Assembly (NCBI GenBank): GCA_947507735.1
Contig: CANNRA010000003.1
Location: 1 to 32,839 of the forward strand
DNA length: 32,839 nucleotides
DNA from: Actinomycetota bacterium
GTDB taxonomy: Bacteria; Actinomycetota; Thermoleophilia; Gaiellales; Gaiellaceae
Direction of reading: 5' to 3'
Part shown: positions 14,436 through 21,886 of the stretch, piece after piece
How the letters are laid out: the number at the start of each line of letters is the position of its first letter
How positions within the stretch are numbered: position 1 is the stretch's first letter
The notes under the pieces: model-generated
Database searches by the model: none
What the model was told of the DNA's origin: nothing
Seen by the model: only the letters and a program-made list of their open reading frames with translations
Program-made: the position numbers and the translations under genes

Positions 14436-15113
14436 ATGAGCGATCCGACCGACCGAGCCGACCGCTTCACGTGGAAGGCGGGCGAAATCGTCTGGACGAA
14501 ACCGCCCGCGGGACACAACTTCCCAGCGGGTGACCCTGGCGAGCCGCCCCTGACGCCGCACGAAGGCTCGTGTGACGACGACCACCGCCAGGCCGACACC
14601 ACGCCCGCCGCACGCCCCTTCCGGCACCTAACCCCGGAGAACTGGCGACTCCCCGACCCCACGTCCGCGCAGTTCGTCAGGGACGCCGACAAGTGGGCGG
14701 CGCTGATCCTGGAGATCGACCTCGACGCTGACGTGCCCGCGCCCGTTCGGGACAACTTCGAGATCGCCCGTGGCCTCGCCGCCTACGCCCACTTCTTCTA
14801 CCCGTTCCACATGCTCGCCATCGAGCACCTCGGCCGGGTCGCCGAAGTCGCGGCACGAATCCGGTGCGAGCAGCTCGGCCGCCGCAAGCTCGCGTCCTTC
14901 AAGGGGAACATCGCCTGGCTGGCCGCAGAGGGGTACATCAGCACGGATCAACGCGGGTGGTGGGACACCGCGCTCCACTTCCGCAACACCGGGTCGCACC
15001 TCGCCGACTACCGCGCCATTCCACCAGCGGTCGTACACAACGTGGTCGAGTCGGGAGCCGCAGCTATCAACGACCTCGTCCGCGATTCGTCGGCCACTCA
15101 CCCGCGTGAGTAG
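14436..15113 (+). CDS. predicted HEPN-domain RNase
   Basis: This 225-residue protein starts at ATG 14436. The first 75 residues are Pro-rich and probably flexible. Residues about 85-210 are helical: FEIARGLAAYAHFFYPFHMLAIEHLGRVAEVAARIRCEQLG, then FKGNIAWLAAEGYIS, then WWDTALHFRNTGSHLADY. R183-N-T-G-S-H188 matches the HEPN signature R-polar-x3-H that forms the RNase site at a dimer interface, and the order of helices (a surface helix, a helix ending in xAEG, then the RNxxxH helix) fits HEPN proteins. HEPN RNases act in toxin-antitoxin and abortive-infection systems. No MNT-type antitoxin lies next to it. The family call is from motif and layout, not search. Confidence 0.65.
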   Translation: MSDPTDRADRFTWKAGEIVWTKPPAGHNFPAGDPGEPPLTPHEGSCDDDHRQADTTPAARPFRHLTPENWRLPDPTSAQFVRDADKWAALILEIDLDADVPAPVRDNFEIARGLAAYAHFFYPFHMLAIEHLGRVAEVAARIRCEQLGRRKLASFKGNIAWLAAEGYISTDQRGWWDTALHFRNTGSHLADYRAIPPAVVHNVVESGAAAINDLVRDSSATHPRE

Positions 15114-15159
15114 CGACTCCGATCAGATGACCGCGTAGCGGTCTCGCCAGCACACGCGG

Positions 15160-15984
15160 CTAGACGTCGCTGCTGACTTCGGCGTGCCTCTTCAAGAAGG
15201 TAATCCAACTTCGAGCGGGCACCCCAGCGAGCGGTTGGTCGAGCATCCGCTCGACGTACTCGTCCATCACTCCGACCCGTGCGATCCGTCCGAAGTTGCC
15301 GCCGGAGTCGGTGATCGCCCTGTCGCTGATCTTCTCCTTCTTCATCGGGTACGGCGGCAGATCACCAACACCAGAAGGACGGACGATGCTGCGGTCATCC
15401 TCAGCTCTCTGCCACTGCTTCTCGTGCTCCCACCAGTGGTTTCGCTTCTCCGCCGCCCACCGCGCTCTCTCGATGAAGGGCTGAAGCACAACTGGACGAC
15501 CAGAGAGGACGTTCGTCAGGTACCAAGGAACAACGACTAGAAGATCCCACTGGGAGCAAGCGTCAGGATCGACCTTGTAGCGGAAGCTAGGCTCTGCCTC
15601 CTTCGAGAGCAGGTACCAGCCCTTCAACTCGATCCCGAACTTGACTTCTCGATTGCCGTTCGGAAGTCCGAGCTCGAACCGCACATCAGGGAACACCTGC
15701 TCGTAGCGGCGAAACCCGTACAGCTTCACCTCGTCGGTTTCCCACACTTCGCGAATGAGATTCAGTGTCCGGACGACCTGAACTTCGATGGACGCACCCA
15801 GCGTCGAACTCAGGGTGAAGAGATCAGTCGCGCCAACACCTTCGATGTTCGTCTCTGAACGGAAGTAGTTTGGAAGAGCGATCAGGGCTTCCTGCACGCG
15901 CTGCCAGACTTCGACGAGTCCTGGGTCACCCACGGGCGGAGCATCGGGACGCTCCGGTGGTGGAGGAGGCGCGGCGGCAGCCAT
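15160..15984 (-). CDS. type II restriction endonuclease-like protein, PD-(D/E)xK
   Basis: This 274-residue protein begins at ATG 15984, 32 bases after the methyltransferase stop. A Pro-rich N-terminus is followed by a helical region (about 20-85). The nuclease core is seen at FPD100VRFELG and FGIE119LK121GWYLL: an Asp, then E-x-K on the next strand, the PD-(D/E)xK arrangement. KVDPDACSQWDLLVVVPWYL continues the alpha/beta core. The rest is basic and aromatic, probably for DNA recognition. Position after an MTase on the same strand makes it the likely nuclease of a restriction-modification pair. The recognition site cannot be read from sequence. Confidence 0.8.
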   Translation of the reverse strand: MAAAAPPPPPERPDAPPVGDPGLVEVWQRVQEALIALPNYFRSETNIEGVGATDLFTLSSTLGASIEVQVVRTLNLIREVWETDEVKLYGFRRYEQVFPDVRFELGLPNGNREVKFGIELKGWYLLSKEAEPSFRYKVDPDACSQWDLLVVVPWYLTNVLSGRPVVLQPFIERARWAAEKRNHWWEHEKQWQRAEDDRSIVRPSGVGDLPPYPMKKEKISDRAITDSGGNFGRIARVGVMDEYVERMLDQPLAGVPARSWITFLKRHAEVSSDV

Positions 15985-16016
15985 CCTCGGATCGTATGCC
16001 GGAGGGCAGACGGCGC

Positions 16017-17042
16017 TTAGAGTTCAGCGTGCGTGCTTCTTAGACGCTCGACTGCGACTCGGTAGAAGACTTCGTTTAGTTCCGCGCCGTACCCCTCGCG
16101 ATTGCTGAGCGCAGCTGCAACAAGCGCCGTGGCCGTTCCAGCGAACGGCTCCCAGACCACGGCCCCTTCGTCGGAAGTCCAACGGATCGTGTCACGAACG
16201 AGCGACAGCGGCTTCTGGTTCATGTGGACGCTTCGCCCATTCAGTTTGATCCGTTCAGCGCCGCGAACGGCGGGATGGTGCCAGACGTTGTGCCTGTCAG
16301 GCGGACAGTGAAACGTCGGCCGTAGGGCATCCCACTCTTCGGCGCTGACCGGTGCCTCTCCGTCCAGTGAGAAGTACGGAGTGTCGCTAGGTTCACCGTG
16401 TTCGTTCGCGTATTCGGCCAACTTCGCTAGCGCCTCACCGGGCGGCGCGTACCACAGGTGACATGCTGTGAACCACTTGCGCGTCGCAGCATTCTTGACG
16501 CCTGCAGCCTGATTCGTCAGCGACATCGGTAGCCGTGTTCGCTGCCATTCGGCGCGCAGCCAATCCTTCATCGGCACCTGCTTGCCGTCTTCGCCGCGTG
16601 GAAGCAAGACCTTCCGCACGTACTGGACACACAGCTCCGTGACCGCGGGAAGCTGACGAAGGGTCTTTGAGTTGGCGTTACCCGCAACGTGACCTGCACC
16701 CTTGTCCCAGACACACGCACGGACGTATGACCATCCCGCCGAGTCCAGAAGCGGATGAACGGTGGCCCAGCCGATCTCGGAACACCAGAACCACAGTGTT
16801 GTAGATGGCTTGGCCCGTTTCGACCATGCGAGGACGTGCGGCTCGTAGACCTTCGCGAGCGAGTTGACCGTGGGTGGGTCGCCCGGAAACGATCGAAGGC
16901 CGTAAGGGCCGTCTGAGACAACTACGTCGGGAGCAGGCCAACTGTCGTAGCAAGACAAGGCGTCAGCAAGCGACAGATGCGTTCCACCCTGGGTGAACAT
17001 CTTCCGAGCCTTAGCGCGAGCGGGAGCGGCCACGACCCTCAC
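16017..17042 (-). CDS. DNA methyltransferase of the restriction-modification pair (DGPY motif)
   Basis: This 341-residue protein carries motif IV as D44-G-P-Y47 (VVSDGPYGLR), a variant of DPPY/SPPY; a late motif X-like HMNQKPLSLV (about 273-282); and AdoMet motif I EPFAGTATALVAA at 298-310. The order IV then X/I is that of a beta-class amino-MTase, making N6-methyladenine or N4-methylcytosine. The start is drawn at GTG 17042, with GGGAG upstream; ATG 17000 is the alternative and would lose 14 basic residues. It precedes the nuclease gene by 32 bases, so the MTase is made first. It sits next to attR, a usual cargo position, and is less GC-rich than the flanks. Confidence 0.9.
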   Translation of the reverse strand: MRVVAAPARAKARKMFTQGGTHLSLADALSCYDSWPAPDVVVSDGPYGLRSFPGDPPTVNSLAKVYEPHVLAWSKRAKPSTTLWFWCSEIGWATVHPLLDSAGWSYVRACVWDKGAGHVAGNANSKTLRQLPAVTELCVQYVRKVLLPRGEDGKQVPMKDWLRAEWQRTRLPMSLTNQAAGVKNAATRKWFTACHLWYAPPGEALAKLAEYANEHGEPSDTPYFSLDGEAPVSAEEWDALRPTFHCPPDRHNVWHHPAVRGAERIKLNGRSVHMNQKPLSLVRDTIRWTSDEGAVVWEPFAGTATALVAAALSNREGYGAELNEVFYRVAVERLRSTHAEL

Positions 17043-17161
17043 GGTAGAGATTCTCCCGGACGCGCCGCGGCTCGCTACGTAACGACGGCGTTAGCGAGTC
17101 GCCGCTGGTACCCGAGGCCCAAGCAGAGCGCTACGGGCAGTCGCGGCCGAATCCACGGCGT

Positions 17162-17181
17162 TGCGCCAGTGAATGCGCCAG
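17162..17181 (+). promoter_or_regulatory. putative recombinase/Xis arm site, right end
   Basis: Two TGCGCCAG octamers separated by TGAA (period 12), 109 bases inside attR. It matches the left-end site (1947-1966) in sequence, spacing and orientation, and the inverted copy upstream of int. Confidence 0.6.
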
Positions 17182-17191
17182 TCGTCGCCCG

Positions 17192-17221
17192 GTTCCAGCG
17201 GGTTCAGGCGGATTCCAGCGG
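17192..17221 (+). repeat. three tandem 10-bp repeats near attR
   Basis: The units GTTCCAGCGG, GTTCAGGCGG and ATTCCAGCGG follow each other directly. The 10-base period puts each on the same face of the helix, which suits a cooperative DNA-binding protein. They lie between the TGCGCCAG pair and the attR core, so they may be extra Xis or integrase sites. Confidence 0.5.
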
Positions 17222-17289
17222 AACTCGGTGCGTCGGCCAGGCCGCGGTGAAACTGCTGCACGTTGGCGTCTTCCGCTCAACCATGCGGT

Positions 17290-17331
17290 ATGCCCCCGGC
17301 AAGAATCGAACTTGCGCTCACGGTTTAGGAA
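17290..17331. repeat. attR: 42-bp direct repeat within tRNA-Arg
   Basis: Identical to 1843-1884. It covers the tRNA discriminator, acceptor 3' strand, T arm and 3' side of the anticodon arm. Integration therefore restored an intact tRNA gene at this end. Confidence 0.95.
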
Positions 17332-17362
17332 ACCGATGCTCTATCCACTGAGCTACGGGGGC
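17291..17362 (-). tRNA. tRNA-Arg(CCT)
   Basis: Read on the minus strand: acceptor GCCCCCG/CGGGGGC with discriminator A, D stem GCTC/GAGC, anticodon loop TTCCTAA giving anticodon CCT, and T arm GCAAG-TTCGATT-CTTGC. The outer pair of the anticodon stem (27-43) is a U-U mismatch; all other stems pair. CCA is not encoded. It reads AGG codons. Its 3' half is the attachment core of the element. Confidence 0.95.
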
Positions 17363-17366
17363 TCGT

Positions 17367-17405
17367 GCCCGGCGTGCCGGGCGACGCGAGGATCGTACCG
17401 CCGCG
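17367..17405 (+). repeat. 39-bp repeat, copy 1 (between tRNA and multicopper oxidase)
   Basis: Contains the inverted repeat GCCCGGC-GT-GCCGGGC followed by a 22-base tail with GGATCGTACC. It matches 19118-19156 at 38 of 39 positions. On the minus strand the tail contains TACGAT, which could serve as a -10 box for the tRNA gene starting at 17362. Confidence 0.7.
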
Positions 17406-17553
17406 CACCGGCTCGCCCCCGGGAAGCGGTGAAGCAGGGGCGGCGGCACTCAGCTCAGCCAATCCTCAGGAGAGAGCGGTAGCCTGCCTCTCGCCGGGCG
17501 ACGGTCAGCGCCGCTCCGCGCCCGCCATCTGACCCCGGAAGGAAGCCTGACGA

Positions 17554-19041
17554 ATGTACTTCTCGCAGAGCCGAAAGGCGCTCGTCGCGTTCGCCGGCGC
17601 GCTTGCCATCGCAGCGGGAGCGCTCGCCTCCAACGGGTCTGCCGCCGCCGCCCCAAGCTGCCCCTCCTACGGCAGCGCGAGCGCGAGCCAGCTCTGGATC
17701 CCGCCGCGTGTCACCGGTACCGACGTCAAGCTCACGCTGGCGCCGTCGTCTCGGCAGTTCTTCGCGGGCGCCTTGACGCCGACGATCGGCTACGGCGGCT
17801 GCCAGCTCTGGGGTCCGACGATCGTCATGCAGCAGGGCACAACGGTGCACATGCACGTCACCAATGCGCTCGGCGAGCCGACGACGACCCACTGGCACGG
17901 CATCCACCTCCCGGCCGCCGCCGACGGCGGCCCGATGCAGGTGATCAAGGCGGGCGCGACCTGGTCGCCCTCGTTCAAGGTGCTGAACCACGCCGCGACC
18001 TACTGGTACCACCCGCACCTCGACGAGAAGACCAACGAGCAGCTGATGCGCGGCGCCGGTGGCTTCATCATCGTCAACGACCCGCAGGAGTCGGCCCTGA
18101 GGCTGCCGCGCACGTACGGCGTCGACGACATCCCGCTCTTCCTCTCCAGCCGCCGCTTCACCGCCGCGAAAGCGATCGACACCGATGTCTCGGTCACGCC
18201 CTACGGCGACTTCATGCTGACCAACGGCGTGATGAACGCCCAGGTCAGCCTGCCGAAGCAGCTCGTCCGGCTACGCCTGCTCAACGTCGAGACCGAGCGC
18301 GCCTACAACCTCGGCTTCGCCGACAACCGCACCTTCCAGGTGATCGGCACCGACGGCGGCCTGCTCAACAAGCCGGTGCCGGTGACACGCCTGCCGCTCT
18401 ACCCCGGCGAGCGCTACGAGGTGCTGGTCGATCTCTCGAACGATCGGGTCGGCGGGTCGTTGAAGCTGCAGGCCTTCAACGTGCAGCCCTTCGGCTTCCC
18501 CGGCGCCGAGCCCGCCAGCTCGGGCACGTTCGGCAGTCTCCTCAACAACCGCACCTTCAACGTCCTCTCGATCACCGTCAAGGCGGCGACCGCCGGCGCC
18601 GTGACGAAGGTTCCGGCGACCCTCGCCCACTTCACCTTCCCCACGCTCGCCCAGGCGTCCGTCCGGCGGACGATCTCCATCACCGACCAGGGCCCCGGCA
18701 CGCCGTTCACCTTCGACGGCAAGGGCTACGGCATGAGCCGGATCGACCAGCGCGTCAAGCTGGGCGCGACCGAGGCCTGGACGATCAAGAACAACCAGAC
18801 GTTCAGCCACTCGTTCCACATCCACGACGTGCAGTTCTTCCTCGTCGGGTCGACTGACGGGCCGGTGCCCGCCTACCGGCAGGGCTGGAAGGACACCTTC
18901 CCGATCGCGCAGAACGTCTCGACGACCTTCGTGGCCACATTCCTGGACTTCGCCAGCCCGACCGACGCGTACATGTACCACTGTCACATGGCGAACCACG
19001 AGGACGAGGGCTTGATGAGCCAGTTCCTCGTCGTCAAGTAG
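17554..19041 (+). CDS. secreted multicopper oxidase
   Basis: This 495-residue protein starts at ATG 17554 after GGAAGGA. It has a signal peptide (basic start, ALVAFAGALAIAAGALA, cleavage near residue 33). The copper sites of a three-domain MCO are present: HWHGIH (113-118), WYHPHLDEKT (151-160), HSFHIHDVQF, and HCHMANHEDEGLM with the type 1 Cys and axial Met. The GPTI and ADGGPMQV segments before the sites fit the CueO/CotA/bilirubin-oxidase group. It oxidises a substrate such as Cu(I) or a phenol with four-electron reduction of O2 to water, outside the membrane. The Met content of the last domains is low, so a copper-only role is not proven. Confidence 0.95.
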   Translation: MYFSQSRKALVAFAGALAIAAGALASNGSAAAAPSCPSYGSASASQLWIPPRVTGTDVKLTLAPSSRQFFAGALTPTIGYGGCQLWGPTIVMQQGTTVHMHVTNALGEPTTTHWHGIHLPAAADGGPMQVIKAGATWSPSFKVLNHAATYWYHPHLDEKTNEQLMRGAGGFIIVNDPQESALRLPRTYGVDDIPLFLSSRRFTAAKAIDTDVSVTPYGDFMLTNGVMNAQVSLPKQLVRLRLLNVETERAYNLGFADNRTFQVIGTDGGLLNKPVPVTRLPLYPGERYEVLVDLSNDRVGGSLKLQAFNVQPFGFPGAEPASSGTFGSLLNNRTFNVLSITVKAATAGAVTKVPATLAHFTFPTLAQASVRRTISITDQGPGTPFTFDGKGYGMSRIDQRVKLGATEAWTIKNNQTFSHSFHIHDVQFFLVGSTDGPVPAYRQGWKDTFPIAQNVSTTFVATFLDFASPTDAYMYHCHMANHEDEGLMSQFLVVK

Positions 19042-19113
19042 GGAGACTCTCCCCGGGCGGCCTGCCGTCATGAAAACGCTGCACGACCCTGGTTTCCGCC
19101 TCTCCCGGCGCTA

Positions 19114-19137
19114 CGTGGCCCGGCGTGCCGGGCCACG
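19114..19137. terminator. hairpin between convergent genes
   Basis: CGTGGCCCGGC and GCCGGGCCACG are perfectly complementary around GT, giving about 10 base pairs with a small loop. It lies between the multicopper oxidase and the minus-strand gene ending at 19182. There is no U run, so it may end transcription weakly in both directions, or be part of the 39-bp repeat only. Confidence 0.5.
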
Positions 19138-19156
19138 CGAGGATCGTACCGCCGCG
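19118..19156 (+). repeat. 39-bp repeat, copy 2 (after multicopper oxidase)
   Basis: Same as 17367-17405 with one mismatch and the same orientation. The two copies bracket the multicopper oxidase gene at a distance of 1751 bases. The hairpin is extended here to about 10 pairs. Confidence 0.7.
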
Positions 19157-19181
19157 AACCCGACCGCTCCCGCGCCGTCCG

Positions 19182-19649
19182 TTAGCGCGTCGCGCTGACC
19201 GTGAGGCCGGCGACCTCGGCAAAGCCAAGCCGCGGCGACGCGGTGGAGCAGCGAGCGGCACCGGCGCTGATGCTGCAGGGGTACCAGGCACCGCCGTCCG
19301 CGAACTGCACCTTGACCGTCCGCGCGGTAGGAGGCTCGAGCGTGAAGGTGACCGCTACGACCGAGCCCGAGTCGGCCGGGTCGGTGACGTAGGCGATCCA
19401 GCGCACCCCGTAGCCGGAGACGGTGGCGCCCGCCACGCTGGCGGTCGGGCTCCACTGCGTGTCGGGCGCCGTCAATGCCGACGACTGGCTCGCCCAGCTG
19501 ACCGCCGCCGCGAAGGCGACCGCCAGGACGACGGAGAGCCCGACCTTGCCGGCGAACCCCGTGGGACCTGCCGAGCGGTGATTGCGGTGCTGGAGCTGGT
19601 GCTGGTGCTGGGCAAGGGTTCTGTGGGGCAAGGGGGTCATCGCACTCAC
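19182..19649 (-). CDS. membrane-anchored extracytoplasmic protein, unknown function
   Basis: This 155-residue protein is drawn from GTG 19649; an ATG three codons on is equally possible. The N-terminus is rich in His and Gln (AQHQHQLQHRNH), then one hydrophobic segment (about residues 36-55, VGLSVVLAVAFAAAVSWA) anchors or exports it. The outer part is beta-rich and Ala/Ser/Thr-rich (ASVAGATVSGYGVRWIAYV, GSVVAVTFTLEP, TVKVQFADGGAWYPCSISAGAARCS) with two Cys likely paired. It resembles small secreted or pilin-like actinobacterial proteins with a short cytoplasmic tail, but no family is recognised. Confidence 0.65.
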   Translation of the reverse strand: MSAMTPLPHRTLAQHQHQLQHRNHRSAGPTGFAGKVGLSVVLAVAFAAAVSWASQSSALTAPDTQWSPTASVAGATVSGYGVRWIAYVTDPADSGSVVAVTFTLEPPTARTVKVQFADGGAWYPCSISAGAARCSTASPRLGFAEVAGLTVSATR

Positions 19650-19835
19650 AGGATCGGCCGGGGGACCCGCGCGCGCAATGGCCCGTGACGCCGGTTGGCC
19701 GTCGCACGAACGTGCGATTCGAGCGACGCTGCCTGCGGGTGCCGACCCCCGCCACCGCTATCGTCGGCAGGGGCGCCGCCTCGCCGGGTCACCCGGCCAC
19801 CCGGGCGCCGCGCCCCCCGCACTCCCTCGCAGCTC

Positions 19836-21488
19836 ATGACCCGCACCGTCCGTCTCCGCCCCTGGCAGAAGGCCGCCCTCGACCAGTTCATCGAGGCCGC
19901 CAAGCCCGACTTCCTGGCCGTGGCCACCCCCGGCGCCGGCAAGACGACGTTCGCCCTCACCGCCGCGCGCCACCAGCTCTCCGTGAGCCCCGGCCGCCTG
20001 GTGGTCGTCGCGCCGACCGCGCACCTGAAGCTCCAGTGGGCGCGGGCCGCGGCCGCCTTCTCGCTGCACCTCGACCCGGCGTGGTCGGCCGCGGACGGGC
20101 GCCTGCCGGCGGACATGCACGGCATCGTCACCTCGTACCAGCAGGTCGCCTCGTGCGCCGCCGTGCTGGCGCGCCTGTCGGAGGGCGCCTTCGTCGTCTT
20201 TGACGAGCTGCACCACGCTGCCGAGGATCGCGCCTGGGGCGCCGCCATCTCGGAGGCGTTCGCCAACTCGGGCCGCCGCCTCGCTCTCTCGGGCACGCCG
20301 TTCCGCAGCGACACGCGTGCGATCCCCTTCGTCAACTACAAGGGCGACGAGGCGGTGCCCGACTACGAGTACAGCTACGGCGATGCGCTTGCCGACCGCC
20401 GCGTCGTGCGGCCCGTCTACTTCCCGCGCACCAACGGCAACATGGAGTGGTCGGCCCCGGACGGGTCGATGCACGCCGCCAGCTTCGACGACCCGCTCGA
20501 CGCGGTGCGCGCCAGCCAGCGCCTGCGCACCGCCCTCTCGCTGGAAGGCGACTGGCTGCCGACGGTGCTGCGCGCCGCCAACAACCGGCTGATCGAGGTG
20601 CGCCGCGAGCAGCCGAACGCCGGCGGCCTCGTCATCGCCACCGACCAGGAGCACGCGCGCGGCATCGCCGACCTGCTGCAGCGGCGCTTCGGCACGCAGG
20701 CGCGCGTCGTCACCTCGGACGACCCGGACGCCTCGGCCGGGATCGCCACCTTCGCCGCCGGCACGGAGCCGTGGCTCGTGGCGGTGCGGATGGTGTCGGA
20801 GGGCGTCGACATCCCGCGGCTGCGCGTGGGCGTCTACGCGACGACGACCTCCACCGAGCTCTTCTTCCGCCAGGCCGTCGGGCGCCTCGTGCGCTGGACG
20901 CGCGGCGTGCCGAGGCAGCGCGCCTGGCTGTTCATCCCTGACGACCCGCGCCTGCGCATCCTCGCCTCGCGGATCGCCGAGCAGCGCCGCCACTCGCTGC
21001 GCAAGGACGACCGTGCCGTGCCGTTCGAGCGGCAGGAGGACCCGGACGCGCTCGACCCGCAGCCGGGCGACGACGAGCAGATATCGCTGTTCGCCGTCAT
21101 CTCGGCCGTCGCCACGGGTGCCGAGGAGCCCGCGGCCGACCCGTTCCCCTACGACGACACGGACGGCGACGATGACGAGGGGGTGAGCGGCAGCGACTTC
21201 GAGCTGCTGCTGGCGCCGCCGCCGCCGCTCGCCGGCGACGGCGCACGAGGCGAATCGGGAGGTGAGGCGGGCGGCGTCGGCGTGCTGACGCGCCGCGAGG
21301 AGAAGATGCAGCTGCGCGACGCCAACGCGGCGATCGCCCGCGAGCTGGTGCGCCGCACCGGCCAGACGCACGCGCAGGTGAACGCCGAGCTGAACCGGAT
21401 CAGCGGCGTGCGCAAGGTGAGCGAGGCGACGATCGACCAGCTGTCGCGCCGCCAGCGTGGCGGCGAGAAGTGGCTGGCGAAGAGCTGA
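19836..21488 (+). CDS. superfamily II DNA/RNA helicase (DEAH-type, DELH)
   Basis: The start is ATG 19836, where LRPWQKAALDQF forms the Q-like/WQ motif; in-frame GTG 19695 upstream adds only low-complexity residues. The 550-residue product has motif I ATPGAGKTT (30-38), motif Ia VVVAPTAHLKLQW, motif II DELH (123-126), motif III SGTPFR (152-157), and in the second RecA domain VSEGVDIPRL and the arginine-finger motif QAVGRLVRW. The C-terminal 130 residues hold an acidic linker and a basic helical tail (LTRREEKMQLRDANAAIARELVRRTGQTHAQVNAELNRISG). It is an ATP-driven helicase of the XPB/Rad25-like group; the substrate is unknown. Confidence 0.9.
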   Translation: MTRTVRLRPWQKAALDQFIEAAKPDFLAVATPGAGKTTFALTAARHQLSVSPGRLVVVAPTAHLKLQWARAAAAFSLHLDPAWSAADGRLPADMHGIVTSYQQVASCAAVLARLSEGAFVVFDELHHAAEDRAWGAAISEAFANSGRRLALSGTPFRSDTRAIPFVNYKGDEAVPDYEYSYGDALADRRVVRPVYFPRTNGNMEWSAPDGSMHAASFDDPLDAVRASQRLRTALSLEGDWLPTVLRAANNRLIEVRREQPNAGGLVIATDQEHARGIADLLQRRFGTQARVVTSDDPDASAGIATFAAGTEPWLVAVRMVSEGVDIPRLRVGVYATTTSTELFFRQAVGRLVRWTRGVPRQRAWLFIPDDPRLRILASRIAEQRRHSLRKDDRAVPFERQEDPDALDPQPGDDEQISLFAVISAVATGAEEPAADPFPYDDTDGDDDEGVSGSDFELLLAPPPPLAGDGARGESGGEAGGVGVLTRREEKMQLRDANAAIARELVRRTGQTHAQVNAELNRISGVRKVSEATIDQLSRRQRGGEKWLAKS

Positions 21489-21501
21489 GGCGCCGCGGCC
21501 C

Positions 21502-21537
21502 GGGCGGGCGCGGCTCCCCGGGCGGGCGCGGCTCCCC
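21502..21537. repeat. 18-bp tandem repeat, two copies
   Basis: GGGCGGGCGCGGCTCCCC occurs twice in direct succession, with a partial third start, between the convergent helicase and zinc-finger genes. The unit is partly self-complementary and may form a terminator-like structure. Confidence 0.6.
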
Positions 21538-21545
21538 GGGCGGCC

Positions 21546-21824
21546 CTACTTCGCCTGCGCCACCTCGAACCTGACCTCATCGATGAAGCACCACAGCCAG
21601 CGCTCGCCCTTCTCGGCCGAACGCAGCACCGGATGGCCCGTCTCCTGGAAGTGCGCCGTCGCGTGACGGTGCGGCGAGCTGTCGCAGCAGCCGATCGTGC
21701 CGCAGCCGGTGCACATGCGCAGATGCACCCACTCGCCGCCGATCTTCAGGCATTCCTCGCAGCCGGCGATGCGGCTCGGGACGTCGATGATCCGGATCGT
21801 GTCGAGGTGCGCGCACGTAGCCAT
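21546..21824 (-). CDS. UBP-type zinc-finger protein
   Basis: This 92-residue protein is a single ZnF-UBP domain: CAHLD at the start, CEECLKIGGEWVHLRMCTGCGTIGCCDSSPHRHATAHFQETGHPV in the middle, and WLWCFIDE near the end, giving the usual Cys/His zinc ligands (for example GCEEC, CTGC, HRHATAH, H of GHPV). In eukaryotes the domain binds ubiquitin C-termini; bacterial stand-alone copies are common in Actinobacteria and their role is not known. ATG start 21824. It is divergent from the CoA-transferase gene, with 62 bases between starts. Confidence 0.9.
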   Translation of the reverse strand: MATCAHLDTIRIIDVPSRIAGCEECLKIGGEWVHLRMCTGCGTIGCCDSSPHRHATAHFQETGHPVLRSAEKGERWLWCFIDEVRFEVAQAK

Positions 21825-21886
21825 GGCGGCAGGGTAGAGGTGCCGGGCGACGGTGCCGCCCCGCCCACCAGCGCGCAGCTGCGACC

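Larger units (their letters stand above)
1843..17289. mobile_element. integrative element (about 15.4 kb) in tRNA-Arg(CCT), with defence-like cargo
   Basis: The boundaries are a 42-bp perfect direct repeat, one copy being the 3' half of an intact tRNA-Arg gene. Inside are a tyrosine recombinase, an excisionase-like protein, repeated putative arm sites near both ends, a four-gene operon with Toprim and winged-helix proteins, and about 13 cargo or regulatory genes. Several inner genes (2057-3765, 15160-17042) read as less GC-rich than the flanks. I find no relaxase, FtsK/TraB-like translocase, type IV secretion, terminase, portal or capsid gene. It could be a mobilisable element, a phage satellite, or a decayed ICE or prophage. 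The integration itself is well supported; the class is open. Confidence 0.9.

Noticed and set aside
13320-15110. Toxin-antitoxin pairing of the HEPN gene with a neighbour
   Set aside because: The neighbours are on the other strand and none shows an MNT or known antitoxin motif.
19758-21371. 537-codon minus-strand open frame opposite the helicase
   Set aside because: No domain pattern; composition (Arg, Ala, Gly, Val) is that of antisense frames in GC-rich DNA.
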